A stretch of 64,000 nt of DNA from contig OY759269.1 in NCBI GenBank assembly GCA_963662155.1, forward strand, positions 2,401,001-2,465,000, given 5' to 3'. How positions within the stretch are numbered: the first letter of the stretch is position 1; every line of letters starts with the position of its first letter. The DNA is from Lamellibrachia columna. Its lineage: Eukaryota > Annelida > Polychaeta > Sabellida > Siboglinidae. A model generated the notes under the pieces. The model ran no database searches, was not told the DNA's origin, and was given only the letters and a program-made list of their open reading frames with translations. Below are positions 23,101-35,215 of the stretch, one piece after another. The position numbers were made by a program, and so were the translations under genes.

Positions 23101-26100
23101 GCTCCCCACTACCTTTGTACTGAAGTCTTATTCCAATCTCTCCTCACTCATCCTTGGTATGTGTCCCGCCCACCACAGTCTGCTCCCCACTACCTTTGTA
23201 CTCAAGTCTTATTCCAATCTCTCCTCACTCATCCTTGGTATGTGTCCCACCCACCACAGTCTGCTCCCCACTACCTTTGTACTCAAGTCTTATTCCAATC
23301 TCTCCTCACTCATCCTTGGTATGTGTCCCACCCACCACAGTCTGCTCCCCACTACCTTTGTACTCAAGTCTTATTCCAATCTCTCCTCACTCATGCTTGG
23401 TATGTGTCCCGCCCACCACAGTCTGCTCCCCACTACCTTTGTACTCAAGTCTTATTCCAATCTCTTCCCACTCATCCTTGGTACGTGTCCCGCCCACCAC
23501 AGTCTGCTCCCCACTACCTTTGTACTCAAGTCTTATTCCAAGCTCTTCTCACTCATCCTTGGTATGTGTCCCACCCACCACAGTCTGCTCCCCACTACCT
23601 TTGTACTCAAGTCTTATTCCAATCTCTCCTCACTCATCCTTGGTATGTGTCCCGCCCACCACAGTCTGCTCCCCACTAAATTTGTACTCAAGTCTTATTC
23701 CAATCTCTTCTCACTCATCCTTGGTATGTGTCCCACCCACCACAGTCTGCTCCCCACTACCTTTGTACTCAAGTCTTATTCCAATCACTCCTCACTCATC
23801 CTTGGTATGTGTCCCGCCCACCACAGTCTGCTCCCCACTACCTTTGTACTCAAGTCTTATTCCAATCTCTCCTCACTCATCCTTGGTATGTGTCCCGCCC
23901 ACCACAGTCTGCTCCCCACTACCTTTGTACTCAAGTCTTATTCCAATCACTCCTCACTCATCCTTGGTATGTGTCCCACCCACCACAGTCTGCTCCCCAC
24001 TACCTTTGTACTCAAGTCTTATTCCAATCTCTCCTCACTCATCCTTGGTATGTGTCCCACCCACCACAGTCTGCTCCCCACTACCTTTGTACTCAAGTCT
24101 TATTCCAATCTCTCCTCACTCATCCTTGGTATGTGTCCCGCCCACCACAGTCTGCTCCCCACTACCTTTGTACTCAAGTCTTATTCCAATCTCTCCTCAC
24201 TCATCCTTGGTATGTGTCCCACCCACCACAGTCTGCTCCCCACTACCTTTGTACTCAAGTCTTATTCCAATCACTCCTCACTCATCCTTGGTATGTGTCC
24301 CGCCCACCACAGTCTGCTCCCCACTACCTTTGTACTCAAGTCTTATTCCAATCTCTCCTCACTCATCCTTGGTATGTGTCCCGCCCACCACAGTCTGCTC
24401 CCCACTACCTTTGTACTCAAGTCTTATTCCAATCACTCCTCACTCATCCTTGGTATGTGTCCCACCCACCACAGTCTGCTCCCCACTACCTTTGTACTCA
24501 AGTCTTATTCCAATCTCTCCTCACTCATCCTTGGTATGTGTCCCACCCACCACAGTCTGCTCCCCACTACCTTTGTACTCAAGTCTTATTCCAATCTCTC
24601 CTCACTCATCCTTGGTATGTGTCCCGCCCACCACAGTCTGCTCCCCACTACCTTTGTACTCAAGTCTTATTCCAATCTCTCCTCACTCATCCTTGGTATG
24701 TGTCCCACCCACCACAGTCTGCTCCCCACTACCTTTGTACTCAAGTCTTATTCCAATCTTTCCTCACTCATCCTTGGTATGTGTCCCACCCACCACAGTC
24801 TGCTCCCCACTACCTTTGTACTCAAGTCTTATTCCAATCTCTCCTCACTCATCCTTGGTATGTGTCCCGCCCACCACAGTCTGCTCCCCACTACCTTTGT
24901 ACTCAAGTCTTATTCCAATCTCTCCTCACTCATCCTTGGTATGTGTCCCACCCACCACAGTCTGCTCCCCACTACCTTTGTACTCAAGTCTTATTCCAAT
25001 CTCTCCTCACTCATCCTTGGTATGTGTCCCACCCACCACAGTCTGCTCCCCACTACCTTTGTACTCAAGTCTTATTCCAATCTCTTCCCACTCATCCTTG
25101 GTATGTGTCCCACCCACCACAGTCTGCTCCCCACTACCTTTGTACTCAAGTCTTATTCCAAGCTCTTCTCACTCATCCTTGGTATGTGTCCCGCCCACCA
25201 CAGTCTGCTCCCCGCTACCTTTGTACTCAAGTCTTATTCCAATCACTCCTCACTCATCCTTGGTATGTGTCCCACCCACCACAGTCTGCTCCCCACTACC
25301 TTTGTACTCAAGTCTTATTCCAATCTCTCCTCACTCATCCTTGGTATGTGTCCCACCCACCACAGTCTGCTCCCCACTACCTTTGTACTCAAGTCTTATT
25401 CCAATCTCTCCTCACTCATCCTTGGTATGTGTCCCACCCACCACAGTCTGCTCCCCACTACCTTTGTACTCAAGTCTTATTCCAAGCTCTTCTCACTCAT
25501 CCTTGGTATGTGTCCCACCCACCACAGTCTGCTCCCCACTACCTTTGTACTCAAGTCTTATTCCAATCTCTCCTCACTCATCCTTGGTATGTGTCCCGCC
25601 CACCACAGTCTGCTCCCCACTACCTTTGTACTCAAGTCTTATTCCAATCTCTCCTCACTCATCCTTGGTATGTGTCCCATCCACCACAGTCTGCTCCCCA
25701 CTACCTTTGTACTCAAGTCTTATTCCAATCTCTCCTCACTCATCCTTTGTATGTGTCCCACCCACCACAGTCTGCTCCCCACTACCTTTGTACTCAAGTC
25801 TTATTCCAAGCTCTTCTCACTCATCCTTGGTATGTGTCCCACCCACCACAGTCTGCTCCCCACTACCTTTGTACTCAAGTCTTATTCCAATCACTCCTCA
25901 CTCATCCTTGGTATGTGTCCCGCCCACCACAGTCTGCTCCCCACTACCTTTGTACTCAAGTCTTATTCCAATCTCTCCTCACTCATCCTTGGTATGTGTC
26001 CCGCCCACCACAGTCTGCTCCCCACTACCTTTGTACTCAAGTCTTATTCCAATCTCTCCTCACTCATCCTTGGTATGTGTCCCACCCACCACAGTCTGCT

Positions 26101-27838
26101 CCCCACTACCTTTGTACTCAAGTCTTATTCCAATCTCTCCTCACTCATCCTTGGTATGTGTCCCACCCACCACAGTCTGCTCCCCACTACCTTTGTACTC
26201 AAGTCTTATTCCAATCTCTCCTCACTCATTCTTGGTATGTGTCCCGCCCACCACAGTCTGCTCCCCACTACCTTTGTACTCAAGTCTTATTCCAATCTCT
26301 TCCCACTCATCCTTGGTACGTGTCCCGCCCACCACAGTCTGCTCCCCACTACCTTTGTACTCAAGTCTTATTCCAATCTCTCCTCACTCATCCTTGGTAT
26401 GTGTCCCACCCACCACAGTCTGCTCCCCACTACCTTTGTACTCAAGTCTTATTCCAAGCTCTTCTCACTCATCCTTGGTATGTGTCCCACCCACCACAGT
26501 CTGCTCCCCACTACCTTTGTACTCAAGTCTTATTCCAATCTCTCCTCACTCATCCTTGGTATGTGTCCCGCCCACCACAGTCTGCTCCCCACTAAATTTG
26601 TACTCAAGTCTTATTCCAATCTCTTCTCACTCATCCTTGGTATGTGTCCCACCCACCACAGTCTGCTCCCCACTACCTTTGTACTCAAGTCTTATTCCAA
26701 TCTCTCCTCACTCATCCTTGGTATGTGTCCCGCCCACCACAGTCTGCTCCCCACTAAATTTGTACTCAAGTCTTATTCCAATCTCTTCTCACTCATCCTT
26801 GGTATGTGTCCCACCCACCACAGTCTGCTCCCCACTACCTTTGTACTCAAGTCTTATTCCAATCTCTCCTCACTCATCCTTGGTATGTGTCCCGCCCACC
26901 ACAGTCTGCTCCCCACTACCTTTGTACTCAAGTCTTATTCCAATCTCTCCTCACTCATCCTTGGTATGTGTCCCACCCACCACAGTCTGTTCCCCACTAC
27001 CTTTGTACTCAAGTCTTATTCCAATCTCTTCCCACTCATCCTTGGTATGTGTCCCACCCACCACAGTCTGCTCCCCACTACCTTTGTACTCAAGTCTTAT
27101 TCCAATCTCTTCTCACTCATCCTTGGTATGTGTCCCGCCCACCACAGTCTGCTCCCCACTACCTTTGTACTCAAGTCTTATTCCAATCTCTCCTCACTCA
27201 TCCTTGGTATGTGTCCCGCCCACCACAGTCTGCTCCCCGCTACCTTTGTACTCAAGTCTTATTCCAATCTCTCCTCACTCATCCTTGGTATGTGTCCCGC
27301 CCACCACAGTCTGCTCCCCGCTACCTTTGTACTCAAGTCTTATTCCAATCTCTCCTCACTCATCCTTGGTATGTGTCCCACCCACCACAGTCTGCTCCCC
27401 GCTACCTTTGTACTCAAGTCTTATTCCAATCTCTCCTCACTCATCCTTGGTATGTGTCCCACCCACCACAGTCTGCTCCCCACTACCTTTGTACTCAAGT
27501 CTTATTCCAATCTCTCCTCACTCATCCTTGGTATGTGTCCCGCCCACCACAGTCTGCTCCCCACTACCTTTGTACTCAAGTCTTATTCCAGTCACTCCTC
27601 ACTCATCCTTGGTATGTGTCCCGCCCACCACAGTCTGCTCCCCACTACCTTTGTACTCAAGTCTTATTCCAATCTCTTCCCACTCATCCTTGGTATGTGT
27701 CCCGCCCACCACAGTCTGCTCCCCGCTACCTTTGTACTCAAGTCTTATTCCAATCTCTCCTCACTCATCCTTGGTATGTGTCCCACCCACCACAGTCTGC
27801 TCCCCACTATCTTTGTAATCAAGTCTTATTCCAATCTC
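20161..27838. repeat. 81-bp minisatellite, about 95 copies (7.7 kb)
   Basis: The unit contains CCTCACTCATCCTTGGTATG, TGTCCCACCCACCACAGTCT, GCTCCCCACTACCTTTGTAC and TCAAGTCTTATTCCAATCTC. The length of 81 is a multiple of 3 and the + strand unit has no stop in any frame. Open frames up to 2,541 codons therefore arise, coding a 27-residue repeat. A 2-nt deletion near 23079 shifts frame without closing them. Rare variants mark higher-order duplication: CACTAAATTTG at 23678 and 26594 is exactly 36 units apart, and paired CAATCACTCC variants recur 486 bp apart. Each unit contains GTATGT and CCACCACAG, which resemble splice donor and acceptor signals. I see no evidence that it is translated. Confidence 0.97.
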
Positions 27839-28002
27839 TTATCATAATTCCACCAGTCTCCTTCTGTCATCTTCTTCCCTTGGCTCTTGGAAAATCGAAG
27901 CTGATACCAAATAGGCTTGCAATACTTTCCCCTTTAGCTGTTTCTACAACTTTCTACCCCACATCATACCTTCTACCCTCTTCCATACTGCTGCTGTGAG
28001 AT
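27839..28002. other. short unique spacer
   Basis: Pyrimidine-rich single-copy sequence between the 81-bp array and the foldback element. Nothing recognised. Confidence 0.5.
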
Positions 28003-28555
28003 CAAATTTTCACCCCATAAATCCTCAACTCCGGGTGAATATTTCATATGGAATTTTATAATAGAATATTCACGTCCTCTGTGAAATTTTCACCGCCTTC
28101 AAATTCATGGCCTAATTGTTTTTTTATTAATTAATAATCTTAATCTTATTTTTATCTGATATACAGATAGCTATATCTATAGACCTTTCAAACATGTAGA
28201 CATATAAAACATAATAACCTGATGACAATAAACAGTGTTCACAAGTCAGCAGTAATGCTGTTTTTTTAAATTGGTGAATATTTTATACCATGTCAGATAA
28301 AATGTTCACCCCCACCAAATCATCACCCCCAGGTGATGTTTTATATGAAATAAACAACCCAGGTGAGGATTTTTATGAATTAACCATTTGTGTAAATTAA
28401 TCATAGCAATTTAATTAGCACTATCATTTAGATCTTTCAACACAAGGATTGACAAAATTAATGATTTTGTAAAATAAAGGTGGGGAGAATATTTCATAGA
28501 GGAGGTGATAATCTCATAGCGAAATCTTCACCCCAGGGTGAATATTTTCTACTTG
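28003..28555. mobile_element. foldback / MITE-like element with nested hairpins
   Basis: This is an AT-rich block of about 550 bp with imperfect terminal inverted repeats. The left end (AAATTTTCACCCC and GGGTGAATATTTCATATG, then TCCTCTGTGAAATTTTCACC) pairs with the right end (GGAGAATATTTCATAGAGGA and TTCACCCCAGGGTGAATATT). Inside are further hairpins, for example GGTGAATATTTTAT with ATAAAATGTTCACC at 28272-28310, and ATCACCCCCAGGTGAT. No coding capacity or clear target-site duplication is seen. It is probably a non-autonomous DNA transposon; the family is unknown. Confidence 0.6.
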
Positions 28556-29249
28556 CGACATCCTCTGTACCTCTTGGGTACTTCCTTTCTCCTCACACAC
28601 TCTTCCTCCTAATACACGCTTACTGATTATTTAACACATAATATATCTCACAACTATATAAAGTTTTTTAAAAAGTTATTTTAGTCTCTGTTTGTCATTC
28701 TTGACAATGTTCTTCCAAGTACACACTTATAGAATATTTAAAATATGTCTCAACTTTATAAAGTTATTGTTACAAGTTATTTCTGTACCTGTTTTGTTAC
28801 ACTTGACAATTTTGGTGGGATTTGAATAAAGGGAACATGAGACCTGCAGTTCTTACAAGATCTCATCTGCTTTGAGTTGCAGCCAGGCAGTTGTTGAATG
28901 CCTGATATGTAGTTTGTCTGTAGGCCATGTGAAGTATTGTGATGTTGTGAATCCACAGGTCACGGTACAGCAGGTGGACCATGACCACATGGAATGATAT
29001 GTTGAATGTGGTCACTGGGTGGTTGAGTTAGCCTAGAGGCAGGTCTTGGGCGGTCACTGCTGGTCAGTGTCTGGAGTTGTTTGTGAAATAACCGTCCTAA
29101 AGTGGGTCCATTTCTGTGACCAAGAATGGTTAATGGATGGGTAGTTAGTCGTTATTGTGTTAACTAGTGGTTAACTTATTTGTTTTGTAATCGGGTGGTT
29201 AATTAATGGTTAAGGTATTTGTATTACATGATTAGCTCCTAGTTGATGG
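28556..29249. other. single-copy intron grading into decayed 38-bp repeats
   Basis: Ordinary intron up to about 29110. After that, degenerate relatives of the next satellite appear (GGTTAACT, GGTTAATTAATGGTTAAGG), as if an older array edge had decayed. Confidence 0.6.
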
Positions 29250-32200
29250 TATGTCCTGTGGTCTGGTGGCTAGCTAGTGGTTACAGTTTTGTCCTGTGGT
29301 CTGGTGGCTAGCTAGTGGTTACAGTTTTGTCCTGTAGTCAGGTGGCTAGCTAGTGGTTACAGTTTTGTCCTGTAGTCTGGTGACTAGCTAGTGGTTACAG
29401 TTTTGTCCTGTAGTCTGGTGACTAGCTAGTGGTTACAGTTTTGTCCTGTGGTCTGGTGACCAGCTAGTGGTTACAGGTTTGTCCTGTGGTCTGGTGGCTA
29501 GCTAGTGGTTACAGTTTTGTCCTGTGGTCTGGTGACTAGCTAGTGGTAACAGGTTTGTCCTGTGGTCTGGTGGCTAGCTAGTGATTACAGTTTTGTCCTG
29601 TGGTCTGGTGGCTAGCTAGTGGTTACAGGTTTGTCCTGTGGTCTGGTGACTAGCTAGTTGTTACAGTTTTGTCCTGTGGTCTGGTGACTAGCTAGTTGTT
29701 ACAGTTTTGTCCTGTGGTCTGGTGGCTAGCTAGTGGTTACAGTTTTGTCCTGTAGTCAGGTGACTAGCTAGTAGTTACAGGTTTGTCCTGTGGTCTGGTG
29801 ACTAGCTAGTGGTAACAGGTTTGTCCTGTGGTCTGGTGGCTAGCTAGTGGTTACAGTTTTGTCCTGTAGTCAGGTGACTGGCTAGTGGTTACAGTTTTGT
29901 CCTGTGGTCTGGTGACTAGCTAGTGGTTACAGTTTTGTCCTGTGGTCTGGTGACTAGCTAGTGGTTACAGGTTTGTCCTGTGGTCTGGTGGCTAGCTAGT
30001 GGTTACAGTTTTGTCCTGTGGTCTGGTGACTAGCTAGTGGTAACAGGTTTGTCCTGTGGTCTGGTGGCTAGCTAGTGGTTACAGTTTTGTCCTGTGGTCT
30101 GGTGGCTAGCTAGTGGTTACAGGTTTGTCCTGTGGTCTGGTGACTAGCTAGTTGTTACAGTTTTGTCCTGTGGTCTGGTGACTAGCTAGTTGTTACAGTT
30201 TTGTCCTGTGGTCTGGTGACTAGCTAGTGGTTACAGTTTTGTCCTGTGGTCTGGTGGCTAGCTAGTGGTTACAGTTTTGTCCTGTGGTCTGGTGGCTAGC
30301 TAGTGGTTACAGGTTTGTCCTGTGGTCTGGTGACTAGCTAGTTGTTACAGTTTTGTCCTGTGGTCTGGTGACTAGCTAGTTGTTACAGTTTTGTCCTGTG
30401 GTCTGGTGGCTAGCTAGTGGTAACAGTTTTGTCCTGTAGTCAGGTGGCTAGCTAGTGGTAACAGTTTTGTCCTGTGGTCTGGTGGCTAGCTAGTGGTTAC
30501 AGCTTTGTCCTGTAGTCAGGTGGCTAGCTAGTTGTTACAGGTTTGTCCTGTGGTCTGGTGGCTAGCTAGTGGTAACAGCTTTGTCCTGTAGTCAGGTGGC
30601 TAGCTAGTTGTTACAGTTTTGTGCTGTGGTCTGGTGGCTAGCTAGTGGTAACAGTTTTGTCCTGTGGTCTGGTGGCTAGCTAGTGGTAACAGTTTTGTCC
30701 TGTGGTCTGGTGGCTAGCTAGTGGTTACAGTTTTGTGCTGTGGTCTGGTGGCTAGCTAGTAGTAACAGTTTTGTCATGTGGTCTGGTGGCTAGCTAGTGG
30801 CTACAGTTTTGTTCTGTGGTCTGGTGGCTAGCTAGTGGTAACAGTTTTGTGCTGTGGTCTGGTGACTAGCTAGTTGTTACAGTTTTGTCCTGTGGTCTGG
30901 TGACTAGCTAGTGGTTACAGTTTTGTCCTGTGGTCTGGTGACTAGCTAGTGGTTACAGGTTTGTCCTGTGGTCTGGTGGCTAGCTAGTGGTAACAGTTTT
31001 GTCCTGTGGTCTGGTGACTAGCTAGTGGTTACAGTTTTGTCATGTGGTCAGGTGGCTAGCTAGTGGTAACAGTTTTGTCCTGTGGTCTGGTGACTAGCTA
31101 GTGGTAACAGTTTTGTCCTGTGGTCTGGTGGCTAGCTAGTGGTAACAGTTTTGTCATGTGGTCAGGTGGCTAGCTAGTGGTTACAGGTTTGTCCTGTGGT
31201 CTGGTGACTAGCTAGTTGTTACAGTTTTGTCCTGTGGTCTGGTGACTAGCTAGTTGTTACAGTTTTGTCCTGTGGTCTGGTGGCTAGCTAGTGGTAACAG
31301 TTTTGTCCTGTGGTCTGGTGACTAGCTAGTGGTTACAGTTTTGCCTGTGGTCTGGTGACTAGCTAGTGGTTACAGGTTTGTCCTGTGGTCTGGTGGCTAG
31401 CTAGTGGTTACAGTTTTGTCTTGTGGTCTGGTGACTAGCTAGTGGTTACAGTTTTTTCCTGTGGTCAGGTGGCTAGCTAGTGGTTAAAGTTTTGTCCTGT
31501 GGTCTGGTGGCTAGCTAGTGGTTACAGTTTTGTCCTGTAGTCTGGTGGCTAGCTAGTGGTTACAGTTTTGTCCTGTGGTCTGGTGGCTAGCTAGTTGTTA
31601 CAGTTTTGTCCTGTAGTCAGGTGGCTAGCTAGTGGTTACAGTTTTGTCCTGTGGTCTGGTGACTAGCTAGTGGTTACAGTTTTGTCATGTGGTCAGGTGG
31701 CTAGCTGGTGGTTACAGGTTTGTCCTGTGGTCTGGTGACTAGCTAGTTGTTACAGTTTTGTCCTGTAGTCAGGTGGCTAGCTAGTGGTAACAGTTTTGTC
31801 CTGTGGTCTGGTGGCTAGCTAGTGGTTACAGTTTTGTCCTGTGGTCTGGTGGCTAGCTAGTGGTAACAGTTTTGTGCTGTGGTCTGGTGGCTAGCTAGTG
31901 GTTACAGTTTTGTCCTGTGGTCTGGTGGCTAGCTAGTGGTAACAGTTTTGTCCTGTGGTCTGGTGGCTAGCTAGTTGTTACAGTTTTGTCCTGTGGTCTG
32001 GTGGCTAGCTAGTGGTTACAGTTTTGTCCTGTGGTCTGGTGGCTAGCTAGTGGTTACAGTTTTGTCCTGTGGTCTGGTGGCTAGCTAGTGGTAACAGTTT
32101 TGTCCTGTGGTCTGGTGGCTAGCTAGTTGTTACAGTTTTGTCCTGTGGTCTGGTGGCTAGCTAGTGGTTACAGTTTTGTCCTGTGGTCTGGTGGCTAGCT

Positions 32201-33366
32201 AGTGGTTACAGTTTTGTCGTGTGGTCTGGTGGCTAGCTAGTGGTAACAGGTTTGTCCTGTGGTCTGGTGGCTAGCTAGTGGTTACAGCTTTGTCCTGTGG
32301 TCTGGTGGCTAGCTAGTGGTTTCAGCTTTGTCCTGTGGTCTGTTGGCTAGCTAGTGGTAACAGTTTTGTCCTGTAGTCAGGTGGCTAGCTAGTGGTAACA
32401 GCTTTGTCCTGTGGTCTGGTGGCTAGCTAGTGGTAACAGTTTTGTCCTGTGGTCTGGTGACTAGCTAGTGGTTACAGGTTTGTCCTGTGGTCTGGTGGCT
32501 AGCTAGTGGTAACAGTTTTGTCCTGTGGTCTGGTGACTAGCTAGTGGTTACAGTTTTGTCCTGTGGTCTGGTGACTAGCTAGTGGTAACAGTTTTGTCCT
32601 GTGGTCTGGTGGCTAGCTAGTGGTAACAGTTTTGTCATGTGGTCAGGTGGCTAGCTAGTGGTTACAGGTTTGTCCTGTGGTCTGGTGACTAGCTAGTTGT
32701 TACAGTTTTGTCCTGTGGTCTGGTGACTAGCTAGTGGTTACAGGTTTGTCCTGTGGTCTGGTGGCTAGCTAGTGGTTACAGTTTTGTCCTGTGGTCTGGT
32801 GACTAGCTAGTGGTTACAGTTTTTTCCTGTGGTCAGGTGGCTAGCTAGTGGTTAAAGTTTTGTCCTGTGGTCTGGTGGCTAGCTAGTGGTTACAGTTTTG
32901 TCCTGTAGTCAGGTGGCTAGCTAGTGGTTACAGCTTTGTCCTGTAGTCAGGTGGCTAGCTAGTGGTTACAGTTTTGTCCTGTGATCTGGTGGCTAGCTAG
33001 TTGTTACAGTTTTGTCCTGTAGTCAGGTGGCTAGCTAGTGGTTACAGTTTGTCCTGTGGTCTGGTGGCTAGCTAGTTGTTACAGTTTTGTCCTGTGATCT
33101 GGTGGCTAGCTAGTTGTTACAGTTTTGTCCTGTAGTCAGGTGACTAGCTAGTGGTTACAGCTTTGTCCTGTAGTCAGGTGGCTAGCTAGTGGTTACAGTT
33201 TTGTCCTGTGATCTGGTGGCTAGCTAGTTGTTACAGTTTTGTCCTGTGGTCTGGTGGCTAGCTAGTGGTTACAGCTTTGTCCTGTGGTCTGGTGGTTAGC
33301 TAGTGGTTACAGCTTTGTCCTGTGGTCTGGTGGCTAGCTAGTGGTTACAGTTTTGTCCTGTGGTCT
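29250..33366. repeat. 38-bp minisatellite, about 108 copies (4.1 kb)
   Basis: The unit contains GTCCTGTGGTCTGGTGGCTA then GCTAGTGGTTACAGTTTT. Variants (TGACTAGC, GTTGTTAC, GGTAACAG, TAGTCAGG, GTGCTG, GTCATG) recur in order. A rare GGTTAAAGTTTTG variant lies at 31484 and 32852, exactly 1,368 bp (36 units) apart and in the same neighbourhood, so a block of at least this size was duplicated. GGCTAGCTAG in each unit contains the palindrome GCTAGC. Confidence 0.97.
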
Positions 33367-33700
33367 AGGGTACATTGTGGTCTAGGGTACATTGGAGTCA
33401 TTCACAGTGATCTTACGCATATCTTCTACTGACTTTGGTACATTGGAGTCACTGACAGTGATCTTACACATATCTTCTTCTGACTTGGGTACATTGGAAT
33501 CATTGACAGTGATCTTACACAGATCTTCGACTTGGGTACATTGGAATTGTTGACAGTGATCTTACACAGATCTTCTTCTGACTTGGGTACATTGGAGTCA
33601 TTGACAGTGGTCTTACACAGATCTTCTTCTGACTTGGGTACATTGGAGTCATATACAGTGATCTTACACAGATCCTCTTCTGACTTGTGTACATTCGGAT
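33367..33700. repeat. 51-bp repeat, about 6 copies
   Basis: The unit contains GTACATTGGAGTCATTGACA, GTGATCTTACACAGATCTTC and TTCTGACTTGG. Copy starts are at about 33387, 33438, 33489, 33534, 33585 and 33636; one copy is 6 bp short. It follows the 38-bp array directly, with a short hybrid (GTGGTCTAGGGTACATTG) at the join. Confidence 0.9.
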
Positions 33701-34655
33701 GTCATTCTGCCAGCATTACATTTCTCTGTCCAGTATCATCAAAGATGGTTATTTGCTAAAATCACATTTTGTGGCAAGTTTCCCAACTTTCTAGTAAATC
33801 TGGCTTTACTTTATGGCATCCTCTTGTGGCTATTGAGTGAAGACGTTTCATAAAGCTTTACTTTATGGCATCCTCTTGTGGCTATTGAGTGAAGACGTTC
33901 CATAAAACTGGTGAATGAAGAAAAAAGGAACTACATTTATCTTTAACAAAGAAAATAACTTGGCTGTCATGCATGACTAGATTCAGTGGCATCTTTTGTT
34001 ATTCTATTGCATTACAGCACTACTGGTGTTGTATAATTGCATTCAGGTTATTCTTTTGTGCAATAGAATGTGTTCAACAGAGTTTATGAGACAGAGTGTA
34101 GCAGTGAAATAATTGGTGTGCAGCCAAGCATGACACAGACAGTAGGTTAGCACAGACTGCCTGTGATATACAGAAGAACAAAGGACCTGGCTGGAGGGTA
34201 CAAGAAATATAAAATATCTGCTTTTCGGCAACTGTCATGAATGTGCTGTTAATGACTGTGCGAATGTGTACCACGGCAAGATAACACAGCAATCTATGGA
34301 CACTCAGTGGTTTCACAGATTGAGAAGCCAAATGGATTAAGCTTTTGATTTCCATAACATTTAAGTATCCGATTCGGATCATCCATCAACATTTTATTTA
34401 GATGTATTTTAATTGTTAGATAGTGACTATTAAAAAATATTCTAGGGTCGTGGTTGACTTGGCGTGTGTGCGTGCTTGCGTGCGTGCGTGCGTGCATGCA
34501 TGTAATCGGCTAGTTTATTACATAGGCTATGCCTTTTCATTTCTGCTAGTTAAGCTATGATGGTACAAATAGGATGACTGATTGTACTTATGTAAAACAG
34601 AAGAATAGATCTACATAAACTAGTCCTGCTGTTGTTTTGTTGTGTTTAGACCAAA
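33701..34655. other. intron with a 51-bp duplication and a GTGC microsatellite
   Basis: Positions 33804-33907 are two copies of a 51-bp unit (CTTTACTTTATGGCATCCTC and so on). Positions 34459-34501 are a GTGC/GTGT microsatellite. The rest is single-copy. Overlapping minus-strand frames at 34043-34497 are not recognisable proteins. Confidence 0.7.
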
Positions 34656-34852
34656 TGTGTACCTGTTCCAGGGCAGGTTTCAACAATGCTGGAGATGTGT
34701 ACCTGTTCTAGTGCAGGTTTCAACAATGCTGGAGATGTGTACCTGTTCCAGTGCAGGTTTAAACAATGCTGGAGATGTGTACCTGTTCCAGTGCAGGTTT
34801 AAACAATGCTGGAGATGTGTACCTGTTCCAGTGCAGGTTTCAACAATGCTTT
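34656..34852. repeat. 40-bp repeat, 5 copies
   Basis: The unit contains TGTGTACCTGTTCCAGTGCA then GGTTTCAACAATGCTGGAGA. Copies are nearly identical. Confidence 0.93.
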
Positions 34853-35215
34853 CATATTCATCACATCAGGAAATATTCAAATGTTAGATCAACAGATTGT
34901 TTGCAGTGTGATTTCTGTTGAATAGCAGTGCATTTTTTTAATGGTGCTTTTCTTTGTTAAGCCGGCCACAATAGTGTCAAGCTGGCTGATAACATTTCAC
35001 CACATTTCCTGTGTGCAATTACTGTGAAATGTGTTTCAGTGTTGATTTAAAATCATAGTAATTGGTAGAGACATCCTGGTAATTGTTGTCTAAATCCCCA
35101 CTTAACGGAATGTACCAGTTGTAGTTCATAAGGACAGAGACAGCTTCGTGCATTGCCATAATATAGCTCATCAAGATCCCTCATAGCTACATATTTGTGC
35201 ATAATTCTCTGGGGC
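34853..35215. other. single-copy intron
   Basis: Nothing recognised between two arrays. Confidence 0.5.

Noticed and set aside
20115..27999. Giant repeat proteins (up to 2,541 residues) in the 81-bp array
   Set aside because: All three sense frames are equally open, there is no non-repetitive domain, the array lies inside an intron of a gene on the same strand, and an indel is tolerated. The 81-bp period and stop-free unit explain it.
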